Source: Thiotrichaceae bacterium (GTDB taxonomy: Bacteria; Pseudomonadota; Gammaproteobacteria; Thiotrichales; Thiotrichaceae). Taken from it: a stretch of 6,566 nt of DNA. Below, piece by piece: positions 1 through 6,271 of the stretch. The position numbers were made by a program, and so were the translations under genes. The stretch is taken from positions 1-6,566 of the forward strand of contig JANTHA010000121.1 of assembly GCA_024762625.1 (NCBI GenBank), written 5' to 3'. The notes beneath the pieces are model-generated. The model saw only the letters and a program-made list of their open reading frames with translations, searched no databases and was not told the DNA's origin. Position 1 is the stretch's first letter; the number at the start of each line of letters is the position of its first letter.

Positions 1-603
1 CACGCGGATATCAAACAGAACAACACGAAAGCTGATGATGCTGATGAAATTGATGATGCTGATGATATTGAAACCATCCTGACTGCACAAAAAGCGCTAT
101 TATACATTGATCAGAATACTGGCGAGCGGGTACTCAAAATCAATAACGGCAGTCGTTATGATAATAAGCGCAGCTCCGGCGAATTTCTGGTTTTCAACTT
201 TGCCGAGCACGGCATCCATGTGCCCGCCCTAAAAATCAAAATCAATAAAAGCCTGGAAGCGGTCTCCACACTTGAGTTACTTAAAAAATATGATAGAAAA
301 AGCCAGGCTGAACTGCAATGGCGTCTGTCGTTGATTTTTTCAGCGCCCGTAATGGCGCTGCTGGCCTTCCCCTTGAGTTACACCACGCCGCGACAGGGTC
401 GCTTTGGCAAGCTAGCGTTGGGTATTTTGCTCTATGCGATCTATGCCAACCTGATTATCACTGGAAAAACCATGCTTGAGGATGGCAGAATACCGACCTG
501 GCTCGGACTCTGGTGGACGCACCTGATTTTTATATTGCTGGCTTTATGGCTGGTTCGTAAACAATATGGATCTTCCGGGAAGATAGCCTGTGAAAATACT
601 TGA
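1..603 (+). CDS. lptF: LptF, LPS export ABC transporter permease (C-terminal part, 5' end outside window)
   Basis: The frame is open from base 1 to the TGA at 601–603, giving 200 residues of the C-terminal part of a protein usually about 360 long. LptF is an inner-membrane subunit of LptB2FG, which extracts LPS from the inner membrane and passes it to the LptC/A bridge. The first roughly 85 residues look like the end of the periplasmic jellyroll domain (LLYIDQNTGERVLKINNGSRY, then the GEFLVFNF strand). Three hydrophobic segments follow at about bases 322–381, 412–465 and 511–558. Family signatures visible are FPLSYTTPRQGRFGKLA and LEDGRIPTWLGLWW. An internal GTG at 220 is only a possible in-frame start and is not the real one, because conserved jellyroll sequence lies upstream of it. 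An unusual Asp-rich stretch is encoded at 31–72. The 3' end overlaps lptG, which suggests coupled translation. Confidence 0.93.
   Translation, partial: HADIKQNNTKADDADEIDDADDIETILTAQKALLYIDQNTGERVLKINNGSRYDNKRSSGEFLVFNFAEHGIHVPALKIKINKSLEAVSTLELLKKYDRKSQAELQWRLSLIFSAPVMALLAFPLSYTTPRQGRFGKLALGILLYAIYANLIITGKTMLEDGRIPTWLGLWWTHLIFILLALWLVRKQYGSSGKIACENT
31..72 (+). repeat. In-frame tandem repeat encoding an acidic insert in LptF
   Basis: Two adjacent 18-nt units, 37–54 and 55–72, differ at only two positions and read GATGCTGATGA(A/T)ATTGA(T/A). They are preceded by a partial unit, GCTGAT, at 31–36. They encode the acidic run ADDADEIDDADDIE. The repeat keeps the reading frame and lies just before the LptF jellyroll strand that begins ILTAQKALLYID. 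The left side cannot be assessed fully because the window begins 30 bases upstream. Confidence 0.8.
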
Positions 604-1654
604 CCGTTATCTCTGGAAAGCCACTCTAACCGGGCTGTTAATCGCCTGGGTTGCTTTGATTACGCTGGATTTATTCTTCTCATTCATCGCAGAAGCCGGC
701 AAAACCGGCGCTTTGTATACAACATCACAAGCCCTGATCTATCTGATCTATACCATTCCGGGACGTTTTTATGAATTTTACCCTACCGCAATACTGATCG
801 GCGCATTGCTTGGTCTCGGCAACCTCGCGGCCAATTCCGAATTTATCGCCATGCGCGCGGCCGGCATGTCTATCCCGCAGATTGTTTTTTCGGTTCTGAA
901 ACTGGGTTTAATACTGAGCGTTGTTATTTTTCTACTGGGTGAATATATCGTACCGGCCGCCGACCTGCAGGCGCGCAATTTCAAGGCGCATTTAAAAAAC
1001 AAAAACATCACGCTCACGGGCGGCGCGGGGCTCTGGGTAAAAGAAAAAAACAGAATATTGCATATCAGGAGCGTACTCAACAAGCAGCAACTCAGCGATG
1101 TTTCCATTTATACCTTTAATGAAAACCACTCAGGTCTTAAATCGCTAAAAACAGTGAACAACGCGGAGCGTAAAGAAAACGGCTGGCAATTAAGCGGCGT
1201 CAATACCTCCAGCTTTACGCCTACCGAGGTTGACAAACAACAACTCGCAACACAATTTGACGCTGCGTTTCTGAATCCGCAGGTGTTGGATATAGCAACC
1301 ATTGACCCCGAACAACTTTCCACACAAGAACTCGATACAATCATCAATCATCAAAAATCGAATAAAATAAATTCGGATAAATATGAACTGGTTTACTGGA
1401 AACGTTTTTCGATTCCATTATCCGCGCTGGTGATGCTGGTAATCGCCATGCCTTTCCTGTTTGGCTCCAATCGCGGCGGCGGAGCGGGCGCGCGCGTCTT
1501 CTATGGCATTGTGCTTGGAATCGTTTTTTTCCTTATCAACCGCGCCGCCAGTGAAATGGGGCTGGTCTATGGCGTTTCGCCTATCGTTAGCGCTTTTCTT
1601 CCGGGTTCTCTGTTTCTTTTGGGTGGCCTGTTATTCCTGAAGCGGATACGCTAA
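590..1654 (+). CDS. lptG: LptG, LPS export ABC transporter permease
   Basis: The complete 354-residue protein is close to the usual length of about 360. LptG is the partner of LptF in the inner-membrane LptB2FG complex that powers LPS transport to the outer membrane. By eye there are six membrane segments, at about residues 13–33, 60–80, 97–118, 272–292, 301–321 and 328–350. A periplasmic jellyroll domain lies between the third and fourth (about 120–265). The cytoplasmic stretch NSEFIAMRAAGMS (82–94) matches the coupling helix that docks on the ATPase LptB. Other recognisable stretches are GEYIVPAADLQARNF, GLWVKEKN, IYTFNEN and LVYGVSP. The start is GTG at 590, inside the end of lptF (14-nt overlap). 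It is preceded by a GGGA at 577–580 with 9-nt spacing, and the family N-terminus (LDRYLWKATLTG) begins right there. The gene ends 7 nt from the convergent asparagine synthase gene. Confidence 0.96.
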   Translation: MKILDRYLWKATLTGLLIAWVALITLDLFFSFIAEAGKTGALYTTSQALIYLIYTIPGRFYEFYPTAILIGALLGLGNLAANSEFIAMRAAGMSIPQIVFSVLKLGLILSVVIFLLGEYIVPAADLQARNFKAHLKNKNITLTGGAGLWVKEKNRILHIRSVLNKQQLSDVSIYTFNENHSGLKSLKTVNNAERKENGWQLSGVNTSSFTPTEVDKQQLATQFDAAFLNPQVLDIATIDPEQLSTQELDTIINHQKSNKINSDKYELVYWKRFSIPLSALVMLVIAMPFLFGSNRGGGAGARVFYGIVLGIVFFLINRAASEMGLVYGVSPIVSAFLPGSLFLLGGLLFLKRIR

Positions 1655-1661
1655 TCGCGCA

Positions 1662-3527
1662 TTATTCCCTGATCAAACTGTGCTCAATGCCGGCCACACA
1701 CAGTGCATTTTTAGCTAGCGAAGAACGCAATATTTTCGGGTGCTTTACGGCCAGCTTAACCAGTCTTTCGGTATTAATCAGTTCTGACAGGCTGTCACTG
1801 CCCGCGATGAGATCAATGATCCTGTCTTTATTATTTAATATGAAATGTTTGCCATTCCAGCGAAAACCCTGCTTTTGCCTACGCCACTGAGTCGGCAGCG
1901 GCCTGAACCGATCAAACGCCTGGCGCAATTCAAACTTATTCCATTTGCCTTGATACTTACTCGCATAACCGCTAAATAAAAAACGGTGCAGACGATGGTC
2001 AAGTAGCGGGCTGCGGCTTTCGACACTGGACATCATCGAATTGCGATCGTTATGCCAGATCCATTCGCCGAGACGCCCACCCGGCGCGACATCGCTGCTC
2101 AATGCCGCCGAAAAATCATCAGACACGGAAACCAGTGGATCCGGATTAGCAGCACTCCATATTTCCGCTGCATTTGCTGTGATCAACGGATGAATCTGTT
2201 TTGCCAGGTGATCAGAAAAACTTTGTTTGCCGTTGATTAATGCGGCGGGGAAAAAAGCATTGATAAACTGGCGACGCACCTGATTTGATTTGCCATTATT
2301 CGCCAGCATCAGTTTTATCCAGCGCCAATCCCTTTTTTTTAATGCTTCACGCATGGCGAACGGCATATGGCGCTCCCAGTAACCGCCAAACAGCTCATCG
2401 CCTCCGGAGCCATCCAGCACCACCGGTACGCCGTGCGACTCCACTTCCTGATACATTTGCGGCATCGCCATCGCATTGCCATTCAAGGGAAAGGGCTTTT
2501 CATGGTGCCAGCAAACCTTTAGAAAACGCTCAAAGGCGACATCATTATAATCCAGCCTGACAGTTTCAGCTTCAAGACCAAGCTGTTCAACCGATTTTTT
2601 AGCATAGGAATAGTCCTCGGAACGCCCGGTATCGCCCATAAAGATTTTAACCTGTTCCTGCAAACCCTTACTGACCATTATCGACAACAACAGTGAGCTA
2701 TCAATCCCGCCGGATAATAACAAGCCCACAGGGCGATCCGAAACCAGTCGCGCCGCCACGCTATCCGCCAGTGCTTCAATCAGGCTGGCTGATTGTTCCC
2801 TTTCTCCACCCTGTTGGGGGCGTGCAGGATCAAAGAAAGGCGTTTGTTGTAAACGCCATTGTTCACAGTCAAAATACGCTACATGACCCGGCAGGATTTG
2901 TGAAATCTGTTCAAAATGAGTCTGCTGCGACGCTGAAGGATAAAGCGTTCCAAACAACATTAAATCGAGCAGGCTTTCGCGCCTGAACTCAAGTTTCATC
3001 CCCAGATAGGTCTTGATCGCACGGATGCTTGAGGAAGCGCAGAATACATCCTTATCCTGATAAACAAACAGCGGTTTTTTGCCATAGCGATCACGCGACA
3101 ACATCACACGATTCGATTTTGCATCAAACAGACTGAACGCCCACATGCCATTAAAAGACGCCAGCGCTTCAGAGCCATCACGGATCAATGCATGCATCAA
3201 TACTTCGGTATCGCCATGCGTGTTTAACGTTACGCCTTGCGCCTTTAATTCTTCACCCAGCTGATTAAAATTATAGATTTCACCGTTGTAGAGCAAAGTA
3301 TTTTGAGCATGTTTAAATGGCTGGTTAGCGCTGTCGCTTAAATCCAGGATGGAGAGGCGCTGATGGCCAAAAGCAATGTTGTACTGAACGCCTTGTGAAG
3401 TCTGGTATTCAGCAAAGTCTTCACCCTGCGCATCCGGCCCCCGGTGTTGCATGGAATTCAGCGCCGCCCTGAATTTGTCCCTGGATACCGGGCCGGTACG
3501 CTGAATCACCTGAAAAAAACCGCACAT
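1662..3527 (-). CDS. Asparagine synthase-like class II glutamine amidotransferase (asnB/wbfR-type)
   Basis: The complete 621-residue protein has the two-domain AsnB layout. The N-terminal class II glutaminase domain begins MCGFF, so Cys2 becomes the nucleophile after Met removal. It contains HRGPDAQG (28–35), HQRLSI with Arg57, YNGEIYNF (80–87) and HGDTEVL with Asp106. The C-terminal synthetase domain has the ATP PP-loop SGGIDSS (272–278), the loop LDGSGGDELFGGY (371–383) and the conserved DRNSMMSSVESR block with LLDHRL (494–513). The family takes ammonia from glutamine and transfers it to an ATP-activated carboxylate. In canonical AsnB the 371–383 loop carries a Glu in GEGSDE (E348 of E. coli), but the aligned residue here is Ser374. 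The ATG is fixed by the required MCG terminus. An AAGGA at 3539–3543 lies inside the end of the upstream gene, 11 nt from the start. Its position behind a pyruvyl transferase-like gene in a glycan cluster suggests amidation of a sugar acid (as proposed for WbfR-like proteins). Free asparagine synthesis remains possible. Confidence 0.93.
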   Translation of the reverse strand: MCGFFQVIQRTGPVSRDKFRAALNSMQHRGPDAQGEDFAEYQTSQGVQYNIAFGHQRLSILDLSDSANQPFKHAQNTLLYNGEIYNFNQLGEELKAQGVTLNTHGDTEVLMHALIRDGSEALASFNGMWAFSLFDAKSNRVMLSRDRYGKKPLFVYQDKDVFCASSSIRAIKTYLGMKLEFRRESLLDLMLFGTLYPSASQQTHFEQISQILPGHVAYFDCEQWRLQQTPFFDPARPQQGGEREQSASLIEALADSVAARLVSDRPVGLLLSGGIDSSLLLSIMVSKGLQEQVKIFMGDTGRSEDYSYAKKSVEQLGLEAETVRLDYNDVAFERFLKVCWHHEKPFPLNGNAMAMPQMYQEVESHGVPVVLDGSGGDELFGGYWERHMPFAMREALKKRDWRWIKLMLANNGKSNQVRRQFINAFFPAALINGKQSFSDHLAKQIHPLITANAAEIWSAANPDPLVSVSDDFSAALSSDVAPGGRLGEWIWHNDRNSMMSSVESRSPLLDHRLHRFLFSGYASKYQGKWNKFELRQAFDRFRPLPTQWRRQKQGFRWNGKHFILNNKDRIIDLIAGSDSLSELINTERLVKLAVKHPKILRSSLAKNALCVAGIEHSLIRE

Positions 3528-3533
3528 GGATCG

Positions 3534-4475
3534 CTATTTCCTTGCGCCTGAGTTGTTTTCAATGGTTCGTTTGGCTGCATTATGCTGTGCAATCACAGTC
3601 AGCGCGTCAAACATGGATTCTATTTTGCGTCTGGCCTGTTGCGTAAAAGCTTCAATTTTCGGATCAAAAGCTAGTGGTATGGCGTCTATGGCGGCCTTTC
3701 TGTCAGAAAAATGTAAATGCGACACGCCCATATCCTGCATCAGTCCACGCATTTTCCAGGTATTGGAGTCCCAGGTAGACAACGGTATTTTTAGCACTGA
3801 AGCGGCAATCGCCGCATGAAAACGGCCAATACACAAGCGTTTGTGCTGACACAGAAACTTCAGATAATCGGCGACTGTTTTCTGTTTGGGAGACTGGCCG
3901 GGACGTAAACGCAATTTGAAAGGTCCCAGTCGGTAAGTGATTTTCTGCGCATTATCGGTGATCCCGACATCATTTACCGCCCCCTGACACACAAAGGAAT
4001 TCAACAGAGACGAAGCAAACAGAACATCCGGAACCACCTCGCACTGAACGCCCTGTGCGCGAATTTCATTGGCGCTCAATGACTCGCGCGTTGAAATATA
4101 GATGAAATCCTTGAGTTCCGGCCATACCGGATTTTCCTGATAGACGCAATTAACCAGCGCCGCCGGATAGCTTGATGCCAGTTTGACCAACTCATGATAA
4201 CGGCCATGATGAATGGATCCTTCGCCGTTGATAACGACCAGATCCGCCTGTTCCAGCGCCTCAGGAATCACCGGAAAATGTTCATAGTCAAACGGCAGGC
4301 TGGCGATCAGATCAAGACCGCAACGACTGAACTGTTCGCGAAAAGTCTGACCAACCAGCTGGCAACCGAAATGGGGAGAATTGAGGCTGGTGTCGCCAAT
4401 CAATACCACTTTTGGCTTATTGTTTTGTGCCGGATTCTGCGTGACTTCCTGGTTTTTACCGGGATTATTGCTCAT
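3534..4475 (-). CDS. Polysaccharide pyruvyl transferase family protein
   Basis: The protein is 313 residues and of the type matched by the polysaccharide pyruvyl transferase family (CsaB/WcaK-like), which adds ketal-linked pyruvate from phosphoenolpyruvate to sugars of exopolysaccharide, LPS or wall polymers. Many members have no proven acceptor. Visible signatures are an N-terminal Rossmann-like strand, KVVLIGDTS (22–30), then NGEGSIHHG (83–91), TRESLSANEIRAQG (129–142) leading to VVPDVLF (147–153), GRFHAAIAA (217–225) and a late SNTWKMRGLMQDMG (237–250). The first 20 residues are rich in Asn, Gln and Lys and do not look like a signal peptide, so a cytoplasmic location is expected. The ATG at 4473–4475 has only a weak purine-rich site (GAGAG). 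The family core begins near residue 22, so a later start cannot be excluded. The TAG lies 6 nt before the asparagine synthase gene, so the two are almost certainly cotranscribed. Confidence 0.82.
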   Translation of the reverse strand: MSNNPGKNQEVTQNPAQNNKPKVVLIGDTSLNSPHFGCQLVGQTFREQFSRCGLDLIASLPFDYEHFPVIPEALEQADLVVINGEGSIHHGRYHELVKLASSYPAALVNCVYQENPVWPELKDFIYISTRESLSANEIRAQGVQCEVVPDVLFASSLLNSFVCQGAVNDVGITDNAQKITYRLGPFKLRLRPGQSPKQKTVADYLKFLCQHKRLCIGRFHAAIAASVLKIPLSTWDSNTWKMRGLMQDMGVSHLHFSDRKAAIDAIPLAFDPKIEAFTQQARRKIESMFDALTVIAQHNAAKRTIENNSGARK

Positions 4476-4499
4476 GCGCTACTCTCTGGAAATTCTCTT

Positions 4500-4527
4500 T
4501 TTATAATCTTGCGCATTTCGTTTCGAA
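4500..4527 (-). promoter_or_regulatory. Weak candidate promoter for the pyruvyl transferase–asparagine synthase pair
   Basis: In the 79-nt gap after vapC, a TATAAA (4500–4505 on the - strand) lies 16 nt downstream of TTCGAA (4522–4527). The -10 is fair and the -35 poor. It would leave a leader of about 18 nt before the ATG. A short inverted repeat, GTTAT/ATAAC (4528–4532 and 4539–4543), lies just upstream. It has no T-run after it and is not called as a terminator. The evidence is motif likeness only. Confidence 0.25.
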
Positions 4528-4554
4528 GTTATGAAGCTATAACGATGCACATAT

Positions 4555-4935
4555 TCAGGTTTTTGCCTTAGGATAATATTTTACCCCATTTAAAGATTTG
4601 AAATCATCGTCCTGAGTCCAGATTAAAGCGTCAAATTTCCGACCCGTTGCGAAAATTATGCTATCAGCCAGTGGGAGTTTGTATTCAATACCATACCTCG
4701 CCGCATCAAGCGCCAAATCACTATCCAGCACAACAACCCTTCCCTGTTGCATATGAGCGATAATTTGCAACGCCTCATCCTCGTTACGCTGGCGGTGCAC
4801 TATTTTAAACACTTCTGTGATTGTAATACTGGGAACAATCAAGCGTTCAGTATCTTCTATTGGCCTGGAAAACACATTAGCATTTGCATCGTTGCCAAAA
4901 TAGGATAGCCATGCGGAGGAGTCAACAACATTCAT
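4555..4935 (-). CDS. vapC: VapC-type PIN-domain toxin (ribonuclease)
   Basis: This is a 126-residue single PIN domain, the usual size for VapC toxins, which are Mg2+-dependent endoribonucleases cutting tRNA or rRNA when the antitoxin is lost. The acidic residues expected in the active site are present: Asp5 in VVDSSAWL, Glu41 in SITITEVFK, Asp91 in LPLADSIIFA, and Asp109 (with Asp110 and Asp111) in WTQDDDF. The toxin therefore looks intact and probably active. The ATG at 4933–4935 is the only usual start codon downstream of the vapB stop, which lies in the same frame 42 nt upstream. The site before it is weak (AAAG close to the start), so translation probably depends partly on the antitoxin gene. 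It is cotranscribed with the AbrB-type antitoxin upstream. The RNA target cannot be predicted from sequence. Confidence 0.92.
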   Translation of the reverse strand: MNVVDSSAWLSYFGNDANANVFSRPIEDTERLIVPSITITEVFKIVHRQRNEDEALQIIAHMQQGRVVVLDSDLALDAARYGIEYKLPLADSIIFATGRKFDALIWTQDDDFKSLNGVKYYPKAKT

Positions 4936-4977
4936 GATCTTTGTAAGCCCATTGCTAACAGGCGACCCTGAAAATGG

Positions 4978-5184
4978 TTAAAGCCGGTCAACATCTCTCG
5001 GTACTTCTGTATCAATGCCCTTCAGTAAACCCCGCAATTCTTTCATGGGCTTTATGGGGATTAATTCAATACGATCACCATAGCGAATCATCTGAATTTT
5101 CTGTCCTGATTTAATTTTCATCGATTCGCGAATTTCCTTCGGTATTACGACCTGGAATTTTGGCGAAACTGTTACGGCTGTCAT
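4978..5184 (-). CDS. vapB: VapB-type antitoxin with an AbrB/SpoVT (MazE-like) DNA-binding domain
   Basis: This small protein of 68 residues has a swapped-hairpin AbrB-type domain at about residues 3–45, including TVSPKFQVVIPKEIRE (5–20) and GQKIQMIRYGDRIELIP. The C-terminal tail, ELRGLLKGIDTEVPRDVDRL (49–68), is of the kind that threads into the PIN toxin and blocks its active site, with Arg and Asp residues near the end. The family neutralises VapC and, as a dimer or with the toxin, represses its own promoter. The start is ATG at 5182–5184, with an AGGA at 5192–5195 spaced 7 nt. The next gene, vapC, begins 42 nt after its stop. The promoter and palindrome immediately upstream fit autoregulation. 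Confidence 0.92.
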   Translation of the reverse strand: MTAVTVSPKFQVVIPKEIRESMKIKSGQKIQMIRYGDRIELIPIKPMKELRGLLKGIDTEVPRDVDRL

Positions 5185-5192
5185 TCTGGAAT

Positions 5193-5204
5193 CCTATCGA
5201 TAGG
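5193..5204. promoter_or_regulatory. Candidate VapBC operator (12-bp perfect palindrome)
   Basis: CCTATCGATAGG reads the same on both strands. It lies between the predicted transcription start and the vapB ATG, and its downstream arm on the - strand supplies part of the AGGA ribosome-binding site. A protein bound here could block transcription. It has no loop and is not a likely RNA hairpin. A tandem CATACCATAC at 5213–5222 (+ strand), overlapping the -10, is a second possible contact site. Confidence 0.5.
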
Positions 5205-5215
5205 TACACCGTCAT

Positions 5216-5244
5216 ACCATACAACCATCCACTAAGTTTGTCAA
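5216..5244 (-). promoter_or_regulatory. Sigma70-type promoter of vapBC
   Basis: On the - strand a perfect -35 TTGACA (5239–5244) is followed after exactly 17 nt by TATGGT (5216–5221), which keeps the key TA...T of the -10 box. Transcription would start near 5209, giving a leader of about 25 nt. The -35 begins just after the stop codon of the ELM1-family gene, so the toxin–antitoxin unit has its own promoter in a gap of only 61 nt. Read-through from the upstream glycan genes is also possible because no terminator is visible. Confidence 0.7.
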
Positions 5245-5245
5245 T

Positions 5246-6271
5246 TTATTCGGTTTTTATCAATCGTAGTATTTGATCATAATTCTTTTCAAGATCAATT
5301 TTATTAAATTGAAAATCTCTTAACGAAAAGTCAGCCAACTCTGTTATTTCAACACGGCGAATATACCCCTGTTGAGAAAACCGCCTGATAAGCGCTTCAT
5401 GTCCCGGATTGATATCCTGGACATCGCTTCTGAAAGTAATCACCGGCTTTTGTGCGCTAACGGCTTCGCTGATCATTGAGGTGCTGTCTTCGCTGCTGAA
5501 TATCATTCGCCCAGCGCCAAGGTAGGCTTGCATTACTTTTTCCGGTTTCTCGTTATAATACACCGCATGAGCAATCTCCGGTCGTCCCTGTAACGCGGCT
5601 TGCAAAACTTTTTCATTTGTCAGTCCGGTGCGCCGCGAGGTAGTGAGCAACCAGCGAATCCCGTGCTTTTTCGCGAGCGTCAGCATGGATTGTGCAAGGT
5701 CCTGATAATCCCGTGCAGAAAACTGATAGCCGGAACCCTCTCCGCCGATCAACATGGTCCAGAGTTTTTCATCCCTGGAAATTTGTTTATCCTTTAAAAA
5801 AGTCGTCGCAGTCTGCTTCAGTTTGTCTTGATCAACCAGAGTTGGCGCGACATCCAGCACGATACAATTTTCCACGCCCGGCAGAGGCGTGGTTGAAATC
5901 ACGGCGGAAAACAGACTGGGATCATGGCCTCTGAGCGAACCCAGAAACAGATTTTGACACTGGTATTTTTTCGCCAGCAAAGCGTTTGCGCCACACGTGT
6001 CTCCCCCCGTCGAAATAATCAAATCAGGCGAACAAGCTAGAATTTGCGGCAGGTTAAAACGGTAAAACCAGCGAAACAGACGTTCTGCATAAGGACTGTT
6101 GCGGTTGAGCATGTTTCTCAGCACGCGGTTGGCCAGTTTTATTCTGGGTTTAAGCTGCAGCACGCTGCTTTTGATCTCAAGCTTTTTTTCAAGTTGATTC
6201 AGCAGGCCCTGCGACTGGGTGTAATGTCCCGGTTTGGAATCGCTGATAATCAGCACTTTTAATTCGGTCAT
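5246..6271 (-). CDS. ELM1-family (DUF1022-like) protein, putative GT-B glycosyltransferase of envelope glycan synthesis
   Basis: This 341-residue protein belongs to the family named after plant mitochondrial fission protein ELM1. Its bacterial members are often found in LPS or core-polysaccharide loci and appear to have a GT-B-like fold, but no reaction is firmly known to me. Signatures are DSKPGHYTQSQGL (11–23), PDLIISTGGDT (82–92), LIGGEGSG (174–181) after the interdomain region, TTSRRTG (210–216), and SSEDSTSMISEAV (259–271), the last resembling the nucleotide-sugar site of GT-B enzymes. There is no signal peptide or membrane segment, so it is probably cytosolic or membrane-associated. Its ATG overlaps the stop of the upstream glycosyltransferase as ATGA (6268–6271). 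No strong ribosome-binding site is seen, which points to coupled translation and a shared pathway. It could instead have a non-catalytic role, since the family's biochemistry is thin. Confidence 0.85.
   Translation of the reverse strand: MTELKVLIISDSKPGHYTQSQGLLNQLEKKLEIKSSVLQLKPRIKLANRVLRNMLNRNSPYAERLFRWFYRFNLPQILACSPDLIISTGGDTCGANALLAKKYQCQNLFLGSLRGHDPSLFSAVISTTPLPGVENCIVLDVAPTLVDQDKLKQTATTFLKDKQISRDEKLWTMLIGGEGSGYQFSARDYQDLAQSMLTLAKKHGIRWLLTTSRRTGLTNEKVLQAALQGRPEIAHAVYYNEKPEKVMQAYLGAGRMIFSSEDSTSMISEAVSAQKPVITFRSDVQDINPGHEALIRRFSQQGYIRRVEITELADFSLRDFQFNKIDLEKNYDQILRLIKTE

Noticed and set aside
220..222. GTG as the start of a separate small membrane protein
   Set aside because: The same frame is open to base 1 and encodes LptF jellyroll sequence upstream, so this codon is internal.
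778..1347. Open frames on the - strand (778–1107 and 1108–1347)
   Set aside because: They lie wholly antisense to the well-supported lptG, are rich in Ser and Cys, and resemble no family; they are shadows of lptG codon use.
1687..2986. Several open frames of 62–97 residues on the + strand and one on the - strand (1835–2026)
   Set aside because: All overlap the asparagine synthase gene, whose motifs run through the whole region; the short frames show no domain or convincing start.
3526..3819. 97-residue + strand frame opposite the pyruvyl transferase-like gene
   Set aside because: Its product has no recognisable motif, and the opposite strand encodes the conserved GRFHAAIAA and SNTWKMRG blocks.
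4528..4543. Inverted repeat GTTAT-GAAGCT-ATAAC as a terminator of vapBC
   Set aside because: The stem is only 5 bp and A/T-rich, and no T-run follows on the - strand.
4194..4571. 125-residue + strand frame running from the pyruvyl transferase-like gene into the gap before vapC
   Set aside because: Most of it is antisense to a supported gene; the C-terminal stretch is not clearly membrane-like and there is no family signature.
5600..6262. Three + strand frames opposite the ELM1-family gene
   Set aside because: They are antisense to a gene with conserved motifs throughout and overlap one another; no independent support.
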